From: a virus
Length of the DNA stretch: 35,565 bases
Reading direction: 5' to 3' (one strand)
Virus record (IMG/VR): IMGVR_UViG_3300045825_000098
Span: 1-35,565 of that record
Below are positions 1-7,820 of the stretch, in pieces. Under the pieces are notes generated by a model. That model was not told the DNA's origin and did not search any database. It saw nothing but the letters and a program-made list of their open reading frames with translations. The number at the start of each line of letters is the position of its first letter. Position 1 is the stretch's first letter. A program made the translations under genes and the position numbers.

Positions 1-55
1 GATTGAGCCCCCGGTCAAGCGGCCCCAAATCGGACATAGGGGTCATCCCCCACCG

Positions 56-304
56 TCACCAGGTGCGTGTGGTTGTGACCGTGGTCAGTGCAGGGATCGG
101 GCGGGTTCCTCGACGCCTGTTGCATGTCAGGTGGCAGGCACGCAGGTTCCAGCGCGCCATCTCCAGGTCAGGGCGTACCGAGGCAGGGATCAGATGGTCG
201 GCGCTGTTGGCACCAGGTCGTAGGCACAAGTGACAGATGCCTGCCTCCTCGGCGATGACCTGTGCTTTGAGCACACGCCACGAGTGGCCCATGTTGCGCT
301 TCAT
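56..304 (-). CDS. HNH endonuclease, terminase-associated type
   Basis: An 82-residue protein beginning MKRNMGHSW. It has a CHLC zinc pair, an ADHLIP segment carrying the HNH histidine, and a later CHLTCNRRRG segment with a second cysteine pair and the HNH asparagine. Together these form a compact HNH nuclease core. Small HNH proteins of this type are commonly encoded next to cos and the terminase genes and assist packaging-site cleavage. Here the gene is the last one before the left edge of a leftward operon, where terminase would follow. The ATG at 304 overlaps the stop of the upstream gene (ATGA), which fixes the start. The terminase link is inferred from position, because no terminase is in the window. 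Confidence 0.8.
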   Translation of the reverse strand: MKRNMGHSWRVLKAQVIAEEAGICHLCLRPGANSADHLIPASVRPDLEMARWNLRACHLTCNRRRGTRPIPALTTVTTTRTW

Positions 305-915
305 CCGATGCTCACCGCCTCGCCTTGCCACTGGCTGGGTATGCCTACCCGCCACGCCTTGCGCGGCGATCGTGGGTGGTGGTCGAGCAGGGTCGGCCCA
401 TCTGCATGGTCGACCAGTGAGGGCCACGTGTAGCGGACGGGGATGCCGAGGTGCTGCCAGTACGCCCCGATGCGCCTGTCGTAGGCCAGGTCGCTGTCCT
501 TCGCCCATGCCAGGAACGGGTCGATGTGTGCGGTGGGCATCGCTACTGCGACTCCCCACAGCAGGGTGACGCATTGGAGCCAGGGTGCCCCGATGCTGTC
601 GGCTGTCGCGATCGCAGCCTTGACCAATGGCTGTCGTGGCCTGCCTGTGCCGACGTAGAACGACACGGCTGTGGGTGGTGCGTGTTCTAGTGCTGCCCGT
701 GCGTGGTCGAGGAACCCGTCGATGGGCAGCGCGTCCTCTTGCAAAGTGAGCGCCCAGTCACTGTCACGGTCGTGACCGGACCAGGCACGGTCGCCGTTGG
801 CTGTCTCGCCTAGGTTCCCGTTGTCCATCGAGATGCCGGCCTCGAGGCTGGCTGCTAGGTGCTCAGCCTGCATGTGCCGGGTGGCGTGCGCCATGACCAT
901 GATGCTGACGATCAT
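301..915 (-). CDS. Putative glycosyltransferase-like protein
   Basis: A 204-residue protein. Around residues 50-60 it has a DWALTLQEDALP segment resembling the acidic nucleotide-sugar site of GT-A-type glycosyltransferases (compare LEDD/QEDA in GT25-like proteins), followed by a FYVGTGRP stretch. The start at 915 overlaps the stop of the larger glycosyltransferase gene by ATGA, so the two are translationally coupled and probably work on the same substrate. The substrate is unknown: phage DNA, a virion protein, or a host surface glycan are all possible. No signal peptide or membrane segment is seen. The family call rests on short motif resemblance and context. Confidence 0.5.
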   Translation of the reverse strand: MIVSIMVMAHATRHMQAEHLAASLEAGISMDNGNLGETANGDRAWSGHDRDSDWALTLQEDALPIDGFLDHARAALEHAPPTAVSFYVGTGRPRQPLVKAAIATADSIGAPWLQCVTLLWGVAVAMPTAHIDPFLAWAKDSDLAYDRRIGAYWQHLGIPVRYTWPSLVDHADGPTLLDHHPRSPRKAWRVGIPSQWQGEAVSIG

Positions 916-2318
916 TTGTGACGCCAGAAACTCCAGGTGTTCGCGGCATCTGGGGTCTTGAACACGGTCGCTACCTCGGGGCCTGTGATGATCCTGTCAG
1001 CGTGCCGGGTGTAGGCAACCAGGTTCAGCAGCCCCATGTCGGTCCCGATGTCGCGGGTCTCGGTGCGCTCGTGGATGGCGACCATGTGGGCCTGGATCGC
1101 GTGGATCATGTCGTGGCACAGTGCCATGACGGTTGCCCTGTCACCCCCGACAATGCCGCAGTTCAGCAGCATGGAGCGGGAATGCTCAGCCAGGAACGCC
1201 CTCATGGTGGCGCTCTGGTGGTGCTCGGTCATCCACGGGTCGGCAACCAGTTTCGGCTCCCAGCCGAGGTACAGCCGACCGGGTTGCATGTGCTCCCAGG
1301 GCGGGTTCTGCATGGTGACGTCACCCGCGTCCACGAGGAACACCCACCCCGTATCTGGATGGTCGCGCAGCCACTGCCATTCGGCTACCCAGCGGGCGAG
1401 GTAGAACTCCAGACCCGTGTCCGGGATCGGGTTCTCGGCGCCTGGGTCGCTGGACAGGACGACGAGGTCGGCTCCGGTGATGGATGCGGCCAGTCTCGCG
1501 GTCACCTCGGTCAGCGGGGTCGCGTTGACGCGGCCTCGGCGCTGCCTGTCGGGCTGGCGTATCCAGCAGGTCAGGACGACGTTGCGGCGTGTCCGGTAGT
1601 CGATGTGCGCCGTGGAGTCGACCCTCTGGGCGTACAGGTCGAGGTTGCGGGCGAGCTGGGCGCGGCGTTCAGCAGCATCAACGCTGCGGGTGATGCCTTC
1701 CTGGTCGGCGCAGTGCAGCAGCCGGTCGGAGCCGGTGACGTCCATGTAGCGCCAGGTGGTCAGGTGCGCGTTGTGGATGCGTGTGGACCAGTCGAGGTGC
1801 TCATGGCCCCACGTGCCGTAGCAGGGGTCCATTCCGCCGACGGTGCTAAGCACGCTGCGGTCGCAGTAGAGCAGGTTCCCGCGGGGGTCGGTGTAGGCGG
1901 TGTGGACGGAGTCGGTGGCAATGGTTGCGGGGCCGGATGAGTCGGGCCAGATGTGCATGAGGTGCGGTTCAGGACTGTCGACGTAGGGACGCCACCAGTC
2001 GCAGGTCAGGGGGATCGTGTCGTCATCGGACAGGAAGAAGTGGTCGACGCCGGCGTCATCCAGCAGCTCCAGGCACTTGTTCTTGGCTCGGGCGATCCCG
2101 GCGCGCTGCTCGAACCTGTAGGTGGCACCGGGGGCGGGAATGTCAGACGCATCGTCAACAATGACGAGGGTTGCGCCGTCGGGCAGGTGCCTGCGCCATG
2201 CCGCCAGGGTCGCGGTGTACAGGTCGCGCCGGTTGCGGGTGGTGATGGCGACCCCGATGCGGGGACTGCTGCTGGTGGCGGGAACGTAGTCGATGCCGTC
2301 GATGGTGACTGTTGTCAC
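912..2318 (-). CDS. Tandem-domain glycosyltransferase (GT2-like N-terminal half)
   Basis: A 468-residue cytoplasmic protein with two apparent GT-A modules. Residues about 12-200 look like a GT2 domain: an AITTRNR entry strand, a VIVDDASD motif, and LSDDDTIPL as the DXD-type metal and nucleotide-sugar site, followed by a GTWGHEHLDW segment. The second half, about 265-468, has LVDAGDV as another acidic site and an LLNCGIVGG segment typical of sugar-binding loops. I chose GTG at 2318 because it overlaps the preceding stop (GTGA); longer upstream reading is antisense to nothing and has no ribosome site. It is coupled to a second transferase-like gene downstream. The two-domain build suggests successive sugar additions, but the acceptor is not evident. 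Confidence 0.75.
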   Translation of the reverse strand: MTTVTIDGIDYVPATSSSPRIGVAITTRNRRDLYTATLAAWRRHLPDGATLVIVDDASDIPAPGATYRFEQRAGIARAKNKCLELLDDAGVDHFFLSDDDTIPLTCDWWRPYVDSPEPHLMHIWPDSSGPATIATDSVHTAYTDPRGNLLYCDRSVLSTVGGMDPCYGTWGHEHLDWSTRIHNAHLTTWRYMDVTGSDRLLHCADQEGITRSVDAAERRAQLARNLDLYAQRVDSTAHIDYRTRRNVVLTCWIRQPDRQRRGRVNATPLTEVTARLAASITGADLVVLSSDPGAENPIPDTGLEFYLARWVAEWQWLRDHPDTGWVFLVDAGDVTMQNPPWEHMQPGRLYLGWEPKLVADPWMTEHHQSATMRAFLAEHSRSMLLNCGIVGGDRATVMALCHDMIHAIQAHMVAIHERTETRDIGTDMGLLNLVAYTRHADRIITGPEVATVFKTPDAANTWSFWRHK

Positions 2319-2437
2319 CGTGCGGCCCGCTGATCCAGCAGCCCGTCGACTACTGCGTGCCAGGCGTCGGTGCGCTTGCTGGTGGGCACGCCCATCGCGC
2401 GCTCGAGGGCTTCGTCGATCTCCTCGATGGTCAGCAT
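2315..2437 (-). CDS. Small acidic protein of unknown function
   Basis: A 40-residue ORF beginning MLTIEEIDEAL, probably mostly helical. A good ribosome-binding site (GGAGG) sits 6 bases before the ATG, and its stop overlaps the glycosyltransferase start by GTGA, so it looks like a real leader gene of the glycosyltransferase operon. No family is recognised. Confidence 0.55.
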   Translation of the reverse strand: MLTIEEIDEALERAMGVPTSKRTDAWHAVVDGLLDQRAAR

Positions 2438-2478
2438 GGCGGGCCTCCGACATGAGGAAGGGCCAGAGTGCTCACGCA

Positions 2479-2504
2479 CTACTGGACCACTTAGCACACA
2501 GTAG
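2479..2504. other. Imperfect intergenic hairpin
   Basis: The inverted repeat CTACTG/CAGTAG with a 14-base loop lies in the 79-base gap between the Zn/HTH gene and the small acidic gene. This is the largest gap in this part of the operon. It could be a weak terminator, processing site or operator; there is no U-tract. Confidence 0.3.
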
Positions 2505-2516
2505 CGGAAGTAACCC

Positions 2517-3350
2517 TCAACCTGAGGGTGAGACACGCCCGGAGCGTAGGGCGATCCGATACTTGCCCGCCACACGCTCAACCTTCTCCTCCGCGACCAT
2601 CTGCCGCACCCGCCGCTCGCTGACCCCGTAGTGCTGCGCTGCTGTGGTCACGTCGGCCCAAATGTCCTGACAGTCGGGGTCGCTCAGCACGACGGCGACG
2701 AGGCGCGGTACGTCGCGTGTCTCGTGGCATCTGGGGCAGGTGATGGCCTCATCAGCCGAGTGATACCTGAGCTTGGCCCCGCAACCGTCACTCGGGCAGA
2801 AGGCGACGTACCCCATCGGCTCCCGGTCGGGGTCGAACCTGACCAGCGCCCGCCGGCACGCCCGGATCTCGTCGCTGAAGTCGTCGATCGGCTGGTCGGG
2901 GCTGTCTGCCCACCACGGCAGCGATGCCCGTAGGAAGCCGCACACGCCCGTCAATGTGGCAGTGGTCTGCGTGGACGATCCGCGTGGGATCGTCGCCCTA
3001 CGGTAGGCGCTCGCCACGCCGTAGGGCACTAGGTGGCGTTCCTGCCGTATGAGGATCTCCCATTGCTCCAGGATCACGAGAACAGGGCGCTGGACCCCAT
3101 CAGCGATGGTCGCCATCGTCAGGGCGGGGTCTATCCCGTCCACGTTCAGCGGGGGCCGGGATGCGGGCACGCTCCTGCCGCCACCGCTGCCCGTCCTCGG
3201 TTCGATGCTGGCGAGGGACGCCAGGCGCACGATGTCGTCCAGCGTGTCGCCTAGGCGGACGAGGCAACTGGGGCAGATGTGGCCTTGGTCGAGGCGGGTC
3301 TGCCTGCCACGGCGCGCACACAGGACGCAGGTTGCGGCCCAGTCGCTCAC
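2517..3350 (-). CDS. Zinc-finger and helix-turn-helix DNA-binding protein
   Basis: A 277-residue protein. The N-terminus has two CxxC pairs (CVLC near residue 8 and CPSC near 26) forming a zinc ribbon. A second ribbon near residues 190-217 pairs a CPSDGC segment with CPRC. The C-terminal 60 residues ([23 protein letters not shown]) form a helix-turn-helix of the excisionase/MerR-like type. The GTG at 3350 overlaps the upstream HNH stop (GTGA). Proteins with this domain order are frequent in actinophages near the early/late boundary and are of unknown role. By domain content it is a transcription regulator or DNA-site recognition factor. The C-terminal HTH could recognise the packaging or late-promoter region, but that is a guess. 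Confidence 0.65.
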   Translation of the reverse strand: MSDWAATCVLCARRGRQTRLDQGHICPSCLVRLGDTLDDIVRLASLASIEPRTGSGGGRSVPASRPPLNVDGIDPALTMATIADGVQRPVLVILEQWEILIRQERHLVPYGVASAYRRATIPRGSSTQTTATLTGVCGFLRASLPWWADSPDQPIDDFSDEIRACRRALVRFDPDREPMGYVAFCPSDGCGAKLRYHSADEAITCPRCHETRDVPRLVAVVLSDPDCQDIWADVTTAAQHYGVSERRVRQMVAEEKVERVAGKYRIALRSGRVSPSG

Positions 3351-3820
3351 GGGGTCAGCCTCTGGCGGTTGGCTTCGCGATAGGCGGTCATGTACTTGCG
3401 CTTCCTTTCACGCAGGCAGGTGATGCACATTCGCCCGCCAGCGCCAGAGGTGCGGGTGTTGTTCTCGGTGTACTCGTGGCCTTGGGGACAATGTGTCTTT
3501 TGCTGTCCGGCTGCCCTGCCCTTGTCTGCCATATCGCGCATGTTGTCTTGGCGCGTCCCTACGAACAGGTGCGCCGGGTTGACGCAGGGCGGGTTGTCGC
3601 AGGAATGGCACACGAACACGCCTTCGGGGATTGGTCCCACGTTCAGCTCGTAGGAGTAGCGATGGGCCATCACCGTTCCGCTGTCACGCCCTGGATTGGA
3701 GATGACCCCGTACCCGCTCTTGCCCTTCAGGTGAGCGGTCCACAGCCAGCAATCGCCACTCTTGTCGACCTTGCTCCAGAAACGCTCCTCCATCGAGACG
3801 AACTCGCCCTTCCTAGGCAT
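3347..3820 (-). CDS. HNH_3-type homing-like endonuclease (copy 1)
   Basis: A 157-residue HNH nuclease. The N-terminal [15 protein letters not shown] segment is the typical entry of this family. The catalytic core is [18 protein letters not shown], with the HNH histidines and asparagine, followed by [13 protein letters not shown]-terminal CPQGHEY and CxxC zinc-binding tail follows. Two clear paralogues occur at 10999-11475 and 13318-13824. The ATG at 3820 overlaps the WhiB stop by 8 bases. Such genes are usually free-standing homing endonucleases that cut related phage genomes at the insertion point. It is embedded in the operon rather than interrupting a visible gene. Confidence 0.85.
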   Translation of the reverse strand: MPRKGEFVSMEERFWSKVDKSGDCWLWTAHLKGKSGYGVISNPGRDSGTVMAHRYSYELNVGPIPEGVFVCHSCDNPPCVNPAHLFVGTRQDNMRDMADKGRAAGQQKTHCPQGHEYTENNTRTSGAGGRMCITCLRERKRKYMTAYREANRQRLTP

Positions 3821-4079
3821 CGCTCTGCCCTCCCTTGCGTCTGATTGCGGTTCTTTCCCTCTGAGTCCGGCCACCCCAAACACCTTCAAGCGAGCGATCT
3901 GCTAGGGCATACGCATCGCAGGCGGCGAGGGACTCGCAGCGCCCGCAGATCCACTTCGCCTGCTTGCTGGTCGGCTCGTGCTTGTCCGGGTGCCAAAGAT
4001 GCGGGTCGGTCTGGGCGCAGAGTGCCCCGACGGCCCACTCCATCCGGGCGCTGCCGTAGGACGTTCCGTCGTCGGTCAC
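3813..4079 (-). CDS. WhiB-family transcriptional regulator
   Basis: An 88-residue protein with the WhiB signature: four cysteines at C21, C45, C48 and C54 (CxxC and CxxxxxC spacing) that bind a [4Fe-4S] cluster, then a GVWGG turn at 66-70 and a basic [12 protein letters not shown] tail that contacts DNA. WhiB proteins occur only in actinobacteria and their phages and partner with the primary sigma factor. Phage copies can repress or compete with host WhiB proteins and alter host physiology or septation. The GTG at 4079 is chosen because it overlaps the upstream stop (GTGA). This gene is strong evidence for an actinobacterial host. Confidence 0.93.
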   Translation of the reverse strand: MTDDGTSYGSARMEWAVGALCAQTDPHLWHPDKHEPTSKQAKWICGRCESLAACDAYALADRSLEGVWGGRTQRERTAIRRKGGQSDA

Positions 4080-4381
4080 CAGGGCTCCTCTGCTGGCTTG
4101 GCCTTGCGGGGTGCGGGTGGCAGTCGCCAGTTGTCGGGGATGCCGGTGCAGTCGTGGGCTGCCAGGACGGTCAGGTCGTGGCTGGGTGGGTGGCCGGGGA
4201 TCGACCATCTGTCGCGGGGGTCGAGTTGCCCTGTCCGCAGGCGGTAGGTGCGCCGTCCTGCTGTTAGCGACTGGACCTCCCCGAGCGGGTTCAGGGCGTA
4301 GGGGTCGACGGTCGCGGTGAGTGCTGCCCGGTCCCCGTCGAGCCCGATGAGGACGTGCTCCCCGCAGTGATGACGGGTCAT
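4076..4381 (-). CDS. Hypothetical protein next to the repeat cluster
   Basis: A 101-residue protein starting MTRHHCGEHVL with a central basic, proline-rich region (TAGRRTYRLRTGQLDPRDRW). No family is recognised. The ATG at 4381 is preferred because the upstream in-frame reading runs through the GGGGAACG repeat cluster and codes for low-complexity arginine/proline sequence. It is the first gene downstream of that cluster, so its transcription passes through the repeats. Coupled by GTGA to WhiB. Confidence 0.6.
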   Translation of the reverse strand: MTRHHCGEHVLIGLDGDRAALTATVDPYALNPLGEVQSLTAGRRTYRLRTGQLDPRDRWSIPGHPPSHDLTVLAAHDCTGIPDNWRLPPAPRKAKPAEEPW

Positions 4382-4405
4382 GTGGACTGTTCGTCGCACT
4401 GTTCC

Positions 4406-4572
4406 CGTTCCCCGGACCGTTCCCCGTTCCCTCCTACGGAGAGGAACGGGGGGAACGGCCTGTCCAACTGCGGGGGAACGCAGGGGAACGGGGGGGAACG
4501 CCTCTAAGAATGGCGGGGAACGGCGGGGAACGAGGGGAACGCAGATGGCCTCGGGAACGGGTAGCGTTCCCC
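4406..4572. repeat. GGGGAACG iteron cluster (candidate replication origin or regulator-binding array)
   Basis: At least ten exact copies of the 8-mer GGGGAACG occur in 167 bases. Seven are on the plus strand (starting 4450, 4473, 4483, 4493, 4515, 4525 and 4534) and three on the minus strand, read as CGTTCCCC (4406, 4418, 4565). Near copies lie at 4425, 4441 and 4552. Central copies repeat every 9-10 bases, about one helical turn, so a bound protein would face one side. The inverted copies flank the direct ones. The array fills the gap (4382-4580) between the primase/helicase gene and the next gene. Iterons beside replication genes usually bind an initiator. A transcription-regulator array is the alternative. 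Confidence 0.8.
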
Positions 4573-4580
4573 GCGACAAT

Positions 4581-6623
4581 TCAGACATTCCCGTCCTCCT
4601 CTGGGAGGGTTTCCGGCACCCACGAGACGGGCTGGGAGCGGTATCGAAGCCACAGTTCCTCGGTCATCGCGACGTTCTTGAAGGTCAATCCGTAGGTCTT
4701 TCGGATGTACGGCTTCAGCTGCCGAAGGGGCATGTCCAGGTCCTTGGGGACCTGCTTCTCGGTCATCGACGCGAGCAGTTCATCCGCCTTCGCCTTGAAC
4801 CCATCGCCCTCGGCCACATGCCGCAGGACCGGGTCCTCGACCCGTCGCAGGGTCAGGTGCTTCTCCGCGATCGGGAACCGCTGAGCCTCCAGGACCAGGT
4901 CGAACAGATCCTCCCCTGCCTTCGTCAGCCGCCACACCGCGTCGACATCTCCGCTCTTCGCGGACCCGCCACGCTGTCCCTTGCCCTCGTCCTTGCCGGA
5001 ATGGTCGAGTCGGATCATGGAGATGCCGGCCTGCTTCATCTTCAGTCCGGTGTGCTTGTAGAACTCCAGCCAGGTGTCGTTGCTGTTCTCCTCCCCCTCG
5101 ATCGCACGGGAGACGGTGTCTATGACGACGATCTCCGCCCCGTAGTGCTCGACCGCCGCCATGAGCTCCTGCGATCCGCGCTCGGTGTCGAACTTCGCGA
5201 TCGTCGGGAAGGAAAGCAGGATCAGGTTGTCGAGGTCGGCGGGGCCGTAACCCATGTTCGTCAACCGCTCACGAACATCGCCACGGGGATCGTTCTCGAA
5301 GTCGACGTACAGGGTGCGTCGTGGTCGATGCCCGGGGTAGCCGAACATCCCCTTCCCGTTGGCTATCGCCGCCGCCACTTCCAGCATGAGCAGCGACTTG
5401 CCGACCTTCGGCGCGCTGTAGAGGGCCACGAGCCGCCGGGCCGCCAGGAGCGGTTCACAGATCCATTCCTCCTCCAGCTCGTCCGCCCATAGCGCCTGCC
5501 AGTCGACGCGGGGAAGGTGCTCCGCGACCCACGACGACGCAGCCTCCTCGCGCTCCTCGGGAGTGGCGTCTGGGTCGATCTCCGCCTCCCATGCAGGCAG
5601 GTCGATCCGGCTGGGGGCAGTTCCATATCCCTGCTCCATGAGGTCCCGTGCCGCCGCCGACAGGTCTCCGCCGTGATGCAGGTGGGCGTAGATGGCTGCC
5701 TTCGAGTAGCCGACCTTCTCGTCCAGGTCGACGGTGGAGGAGAAGTTGACGAGCGGCCCGTCCTCGATGGTGGACGCAGAATGCCCCTCGGACACCTTCT
5801 TGCCCGGTCTGGTCCAGTAGTCGCGTTCACCATCACGGTGGCTCCACGTCCAACCGGCGGGTTCAAGGATCTCCTTCCAGGTGACGTTCGCCCGGTAGGC
5901 GTCGAACGCGGACTCCCCTGAATAGTCGACTGCCTCGCGGATCGCGCCCACTGGCGCGACGGGGGTCTCGTCCGGCTCGTCAAGGGCGACGTTGAACAGC
6001 AGGTGCAGGAGGTCCCGTTCTTCGCTGGTGATGCTTACCGTCTTGGACGGGTGCCCGCCGTTGATGAACAGGTAGGACGCTCCCGGCTCATGCCCCTTGC
6101 GTCCCGGTGTGGGCGCGACGATGACGAACCCGCCTTCGCCCCGCGTTTCGGAGACGACCTTCCTGTTCGGCTTCTGCCCGGTGTGGGCGAGCTGCGTGTT
6201 CCCGAGCGCGGGGCCGTCGCTGACGCGGACGAACAGGTGCAGGCCGCCACCTGCTGACTGCTCGACGCAGCCGCGGGCGATCGCGCCGAGCAGGTCGGGG
6301 ACGCCGATCTCCTCGTACTGGTGGGCGGCGACCGCCACCTTGCCCAGTCGGACGACCGCGTCCGACATCGGTCCCTCGATCTCGATCAGTTCCGCATTGC
6401 CGGACGCCTCCCCGCACAGGACACCGATCCCTGTGTATCGACCTGTGGACAGCCACGCCTCGACGTCGCTCCACGGCGGGCGCTGGCGCTGGTACTCCTT
6501 CCACCTGCCGAAGGGACGCTTGCCGCCATCCTCATGGGCGGGGATGACGCAGTAGTCGGCGTCGAACCACTCACGGGCCGCAGCGATCAGCGGGTCGGGA
6601 TCAGGGACGGCCTCAGTCATCAC
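4581..6623 (-). CDS. Primase-polymerase / RepA-like helicase fusion
   Basis: A 680-residue replication protein. Residues about 15-200 match the bifunctional DNA primase/polymerase N-terminal domain: a GIGVLCGEASGN turn, an ELIEIEG acidic pair, and SAGGGLHLFVR with catalytic-type H129. A linker follows, then a RecA/AAA_25-type ATPase with Walker A APKVGKS (404-410) and Walker B EIVVID (to D502), and a TVSRA segment. The C-terminus, about 600-680, is a probable winged-helix region. The protein should prime and unwind at the phage origin. The 3' end abuts the iteron cluster. The start is GTG at 6623 or the adjacent ATG at 6620 (GTGATG); the GTG gives a GTGA overlap. Confidence 0.88.
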   Translation of the reverse strand: MMTEAVPDPDPLIAAAREWFDADYCVIPAHEDGGKRPFGRWKEYQRQRPPWSDVEAWLSTGRYTGIGVLCGEASGNAELIEIEGPMSDAVVRLGKVAVAAHQYEEIGVPDLLGAIARGCVEQSAGGGLHLFVRVSDGPALGNTQLAHTGQKPNRKVVSETRGEGGFVIVAPTPGRKGHEPGASYLFINGGHPSKTVSITSEERDLLHLLFNVALDEPDETPVAPVGAIREAVDYSGESAFDAYRANVTWKEILEPAGWTWSHRDGERDYWTRPGKKVSEGHSASTIEDGPLVNFSSTVDLDEKVGYSKAAIYAHLHHGGDLSAAARDLMEQGYGTAPSRIDLPAWEAEIDPDATPEEREEAASSWVAEHLPRVDWQALWADELEEEWICEPLLAARRLVALYSAPKVGKSLLMLEVAAAIANGKGMFGYPGHRPRRTLYVDFENDPRGDVRERLTNMGYGPADLDNLILLSFPTIAKFDTERGSQELMAAVEHYGAEIVVIDTVSRAIEGEENSNDTWLEFYKHTGLKMKQAGISMIRLDHSGKDEGKGQRGGSAKSGDVDAVWRLTKAGEDLFDLVLEAQRFPIAEKHLTLRRVEDPVLRHVAEGDGFKAKADELLASMTEKQVPKDLDMPLRQLKPYIRKTYGLTFKNVAMTEELWLRYRSQPVSWVPETLPEEDGNV

Positions 6624-7258
6624 GCGATCACGAGCTCACGGGCCTGCTCCGCTGCCTCACGAATGCAGGCATCAACATCGTTCATGATCTCTTTGGCTGC
6701 GAACCTAGTGATCCGCCATCCATCCATCTCCAGATCACGCTGCCTTCGCCTGTCGCGCATGAATGCGTCCTGACCGTCGTGGAACCTCAGCCCGTCGATC
6801 TCGATCCCGAACTTGCGACGTTGAATGGCGAAGTCGATTCGATACCTGCCGGTGTCGTGCTGCGGGAGCATCCCCCGCAGTTCCCACGGGCGCATCCGTC
6901 GATATCCCTTCCAGAAGTCCAGTTCCACTTGGGAGTCGAAACGCATGGCGTCAACTGGGATGTGGAACTGGCGGTCGGTTCGCTCGATGTATCCGGCGGA
7001 CGTCAGCGACGACACCGCGGCATGGAACGTCGCTCTTGGGTAGGTGACACCATCTGCGCGTAGGGCGTCCGCTAGCTCATGAACGCCGATTCCGCCTCGT
7101 GTCGAAACTAGGGTCACGATCTTCGTTTCAAGGTCGATCCGCTTGGTCTCGTTAATCACGGTCTTCCATCGAAGATCGTGGAAGCAGTCCCAGCACAGGT
7201 TCTCACCGAAGTCGGAGCCTTCTCCGCACTCATCGCAGTCGGCTATTGGGACTCTCAT
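6620..7258 (-). CDS. DUF559/Vsr-like endonuclease with zinc ribbon and HTH
   Basis: A 212-residue protein in three parts. An N-terminal zinc ribbon has CDEC at 8-11 and CWDC at 22-25. A winged-helix-like middle follows (KIVTLVSTRGGIGVHELADALR, about 46-67). The C-terminal domain, about 105-212, resembles DUF559 and very-short-patch-repair nucleases: RYRIDFAIQRRKFGIEIDG gives the D and ExD-type PD-(D/E)XK residues, followed by DGQDAFMRDRRRQRDLEMDGW. It may nick mismatched or modified DNA, or act in replication. It is coupled by GTGA to the primase-helicase. AAAGG lies upstream of the ATG at 7258. The fold call is confident; the role is not. Confidence 0.7.
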   Translation of the reverse strand: MRVPIADCDECGEGSDFGENLCWDCFHDLRWKTVINETKRIDLETKIVTLVSTRGGIGVHELADALRADGVTYPRATFHAAVSSLTSAGYIERTDRQFHIPVDAMRFDSQVELDFWKGYRRMRPWELRGMLPQHDTGRYRIDFAIQRRKFGIEIDGLRFHDGQDAFMRDRRRQRDLEMDGWRITRFAAKEIMNDVDACIREAAEQARELVIA

Positions 7259-7295
7259 GTTCGCCTTTCCTGAATGGTGTGGTTCGGGGCCCTGG

Positions 7296-7323
7296 GGCGG
7301 GGGCGGGTTCCGGCCCCCCCGCC
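7296..7323 (-). terminator. GC hairpin between early genes
   Basis: An 8-base-pair stem GGCGGGGG/CCCCCGCC in the 74-base gap after the stop at 7333. It has a 12-base loop and no U-tract, so it may act as a pause or partial terminator between the recombination genes and the DUF559 gene. Confidence 0.4.
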
Positions 7324-7332
7324 ACCTCGCTT

Positions 7333-7782
7333 CTACTTCGTCAGCCCTTTGAGGTTCCCGATCGCTGCCGACAGGTCGGTCTGCACGGGTGCGGGTGCCG
7401 TGGCGGTGAGGGTCGCCGCGACCTGACCGGTCAGGTACGCGGTTGCCGCCTCGACTGCCTGCGGGTTGGTCGACAGGTCCGTCAGGACCCACGGCGCTGA
7501 CTGGCCCGCTTTCGCGGTTCCCTTCCCCATCAGGGCGAGCACCTTGTCGCCGATGCGGCCCTTCAGGGAGCCGACGAGGTAGCCGCCGAACCACAGGCAG
7601 TCCTCGGTGGTGGTCTGGTCGGTGATGTCGTGGACGGTGACCCGTACCGCGTCCTTGGGGCCGTGGACGGTGACGACGCTGGTGACGTACTCGACGGGCT
7701 CGACAACGAGGACGTGACCCTCGACGTCTGCCGCGGACAGGCCTTCTCCGCCGGAGGCGGGTGCTGCGAACTGCAGTGACAT
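7333..7782 (-). CDS. Hypothetical protein, possible ssDNA-binding partner of the exonuclease
   Basis: A 149-residue protein. The core (VLVVEPVEYVTSVVTVHG, then VRVTVHD and LWFGGYLVGSLKGRIGDKVLALMGKG) has an alternating beta pattern compatible with an OB-fold, and the C-terminal 45 residues are alanine/threonine-rich and probably disordered. It lies directly after a PD-(D/E)XK exonuclease, where actinophages often encode a single-strand-binding or recombination partner. That role is inferred from position. The ATG at 7782 has an upstream AAAGG ribosome site. Confidence 0.45.
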   Translation of the reverse strand: MSLQFAAPASGGEGLSAADVEGHVLVVEPVEYVTSVVTVHGPKDAVRVTVHDITDQTTTEDCLWFGGYLVGSLKGRIGDKVLALMGKGTAKAGQSAPWVLTDLSTNPQAVEAATAYLTGQVAATLTATAPAPVQTDLSAAIGNLKGLTK

Positions 7783-7820
7783 GGTGATGCCTTTCTGTCT
7801 GTCTATCTGTCGGACCCGCG

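Noticed and set aside
918-1940. 340-residue plus-strand ORF
   Set aside because: It is antisense to the well-supported glycosyltransferase and has a composition of a high-GC shadow frame with no motif.
4406-4572. CRISPR array made of short repeats
   Set aside because: The repeat is 8 bases and occurs on both strands with 1-15 base gaps; there are no 20-40 base repeats or spacers and no cas genes. The Cas4-like nuclease alone is common in phages.
4076-4588. Longer form of the hypothetical protein starting at 4588
   Set aside because: The extra N-terminus reads through the iteron array into arginine/proline repeats; the ATG at 4381 gives normal protein composition.
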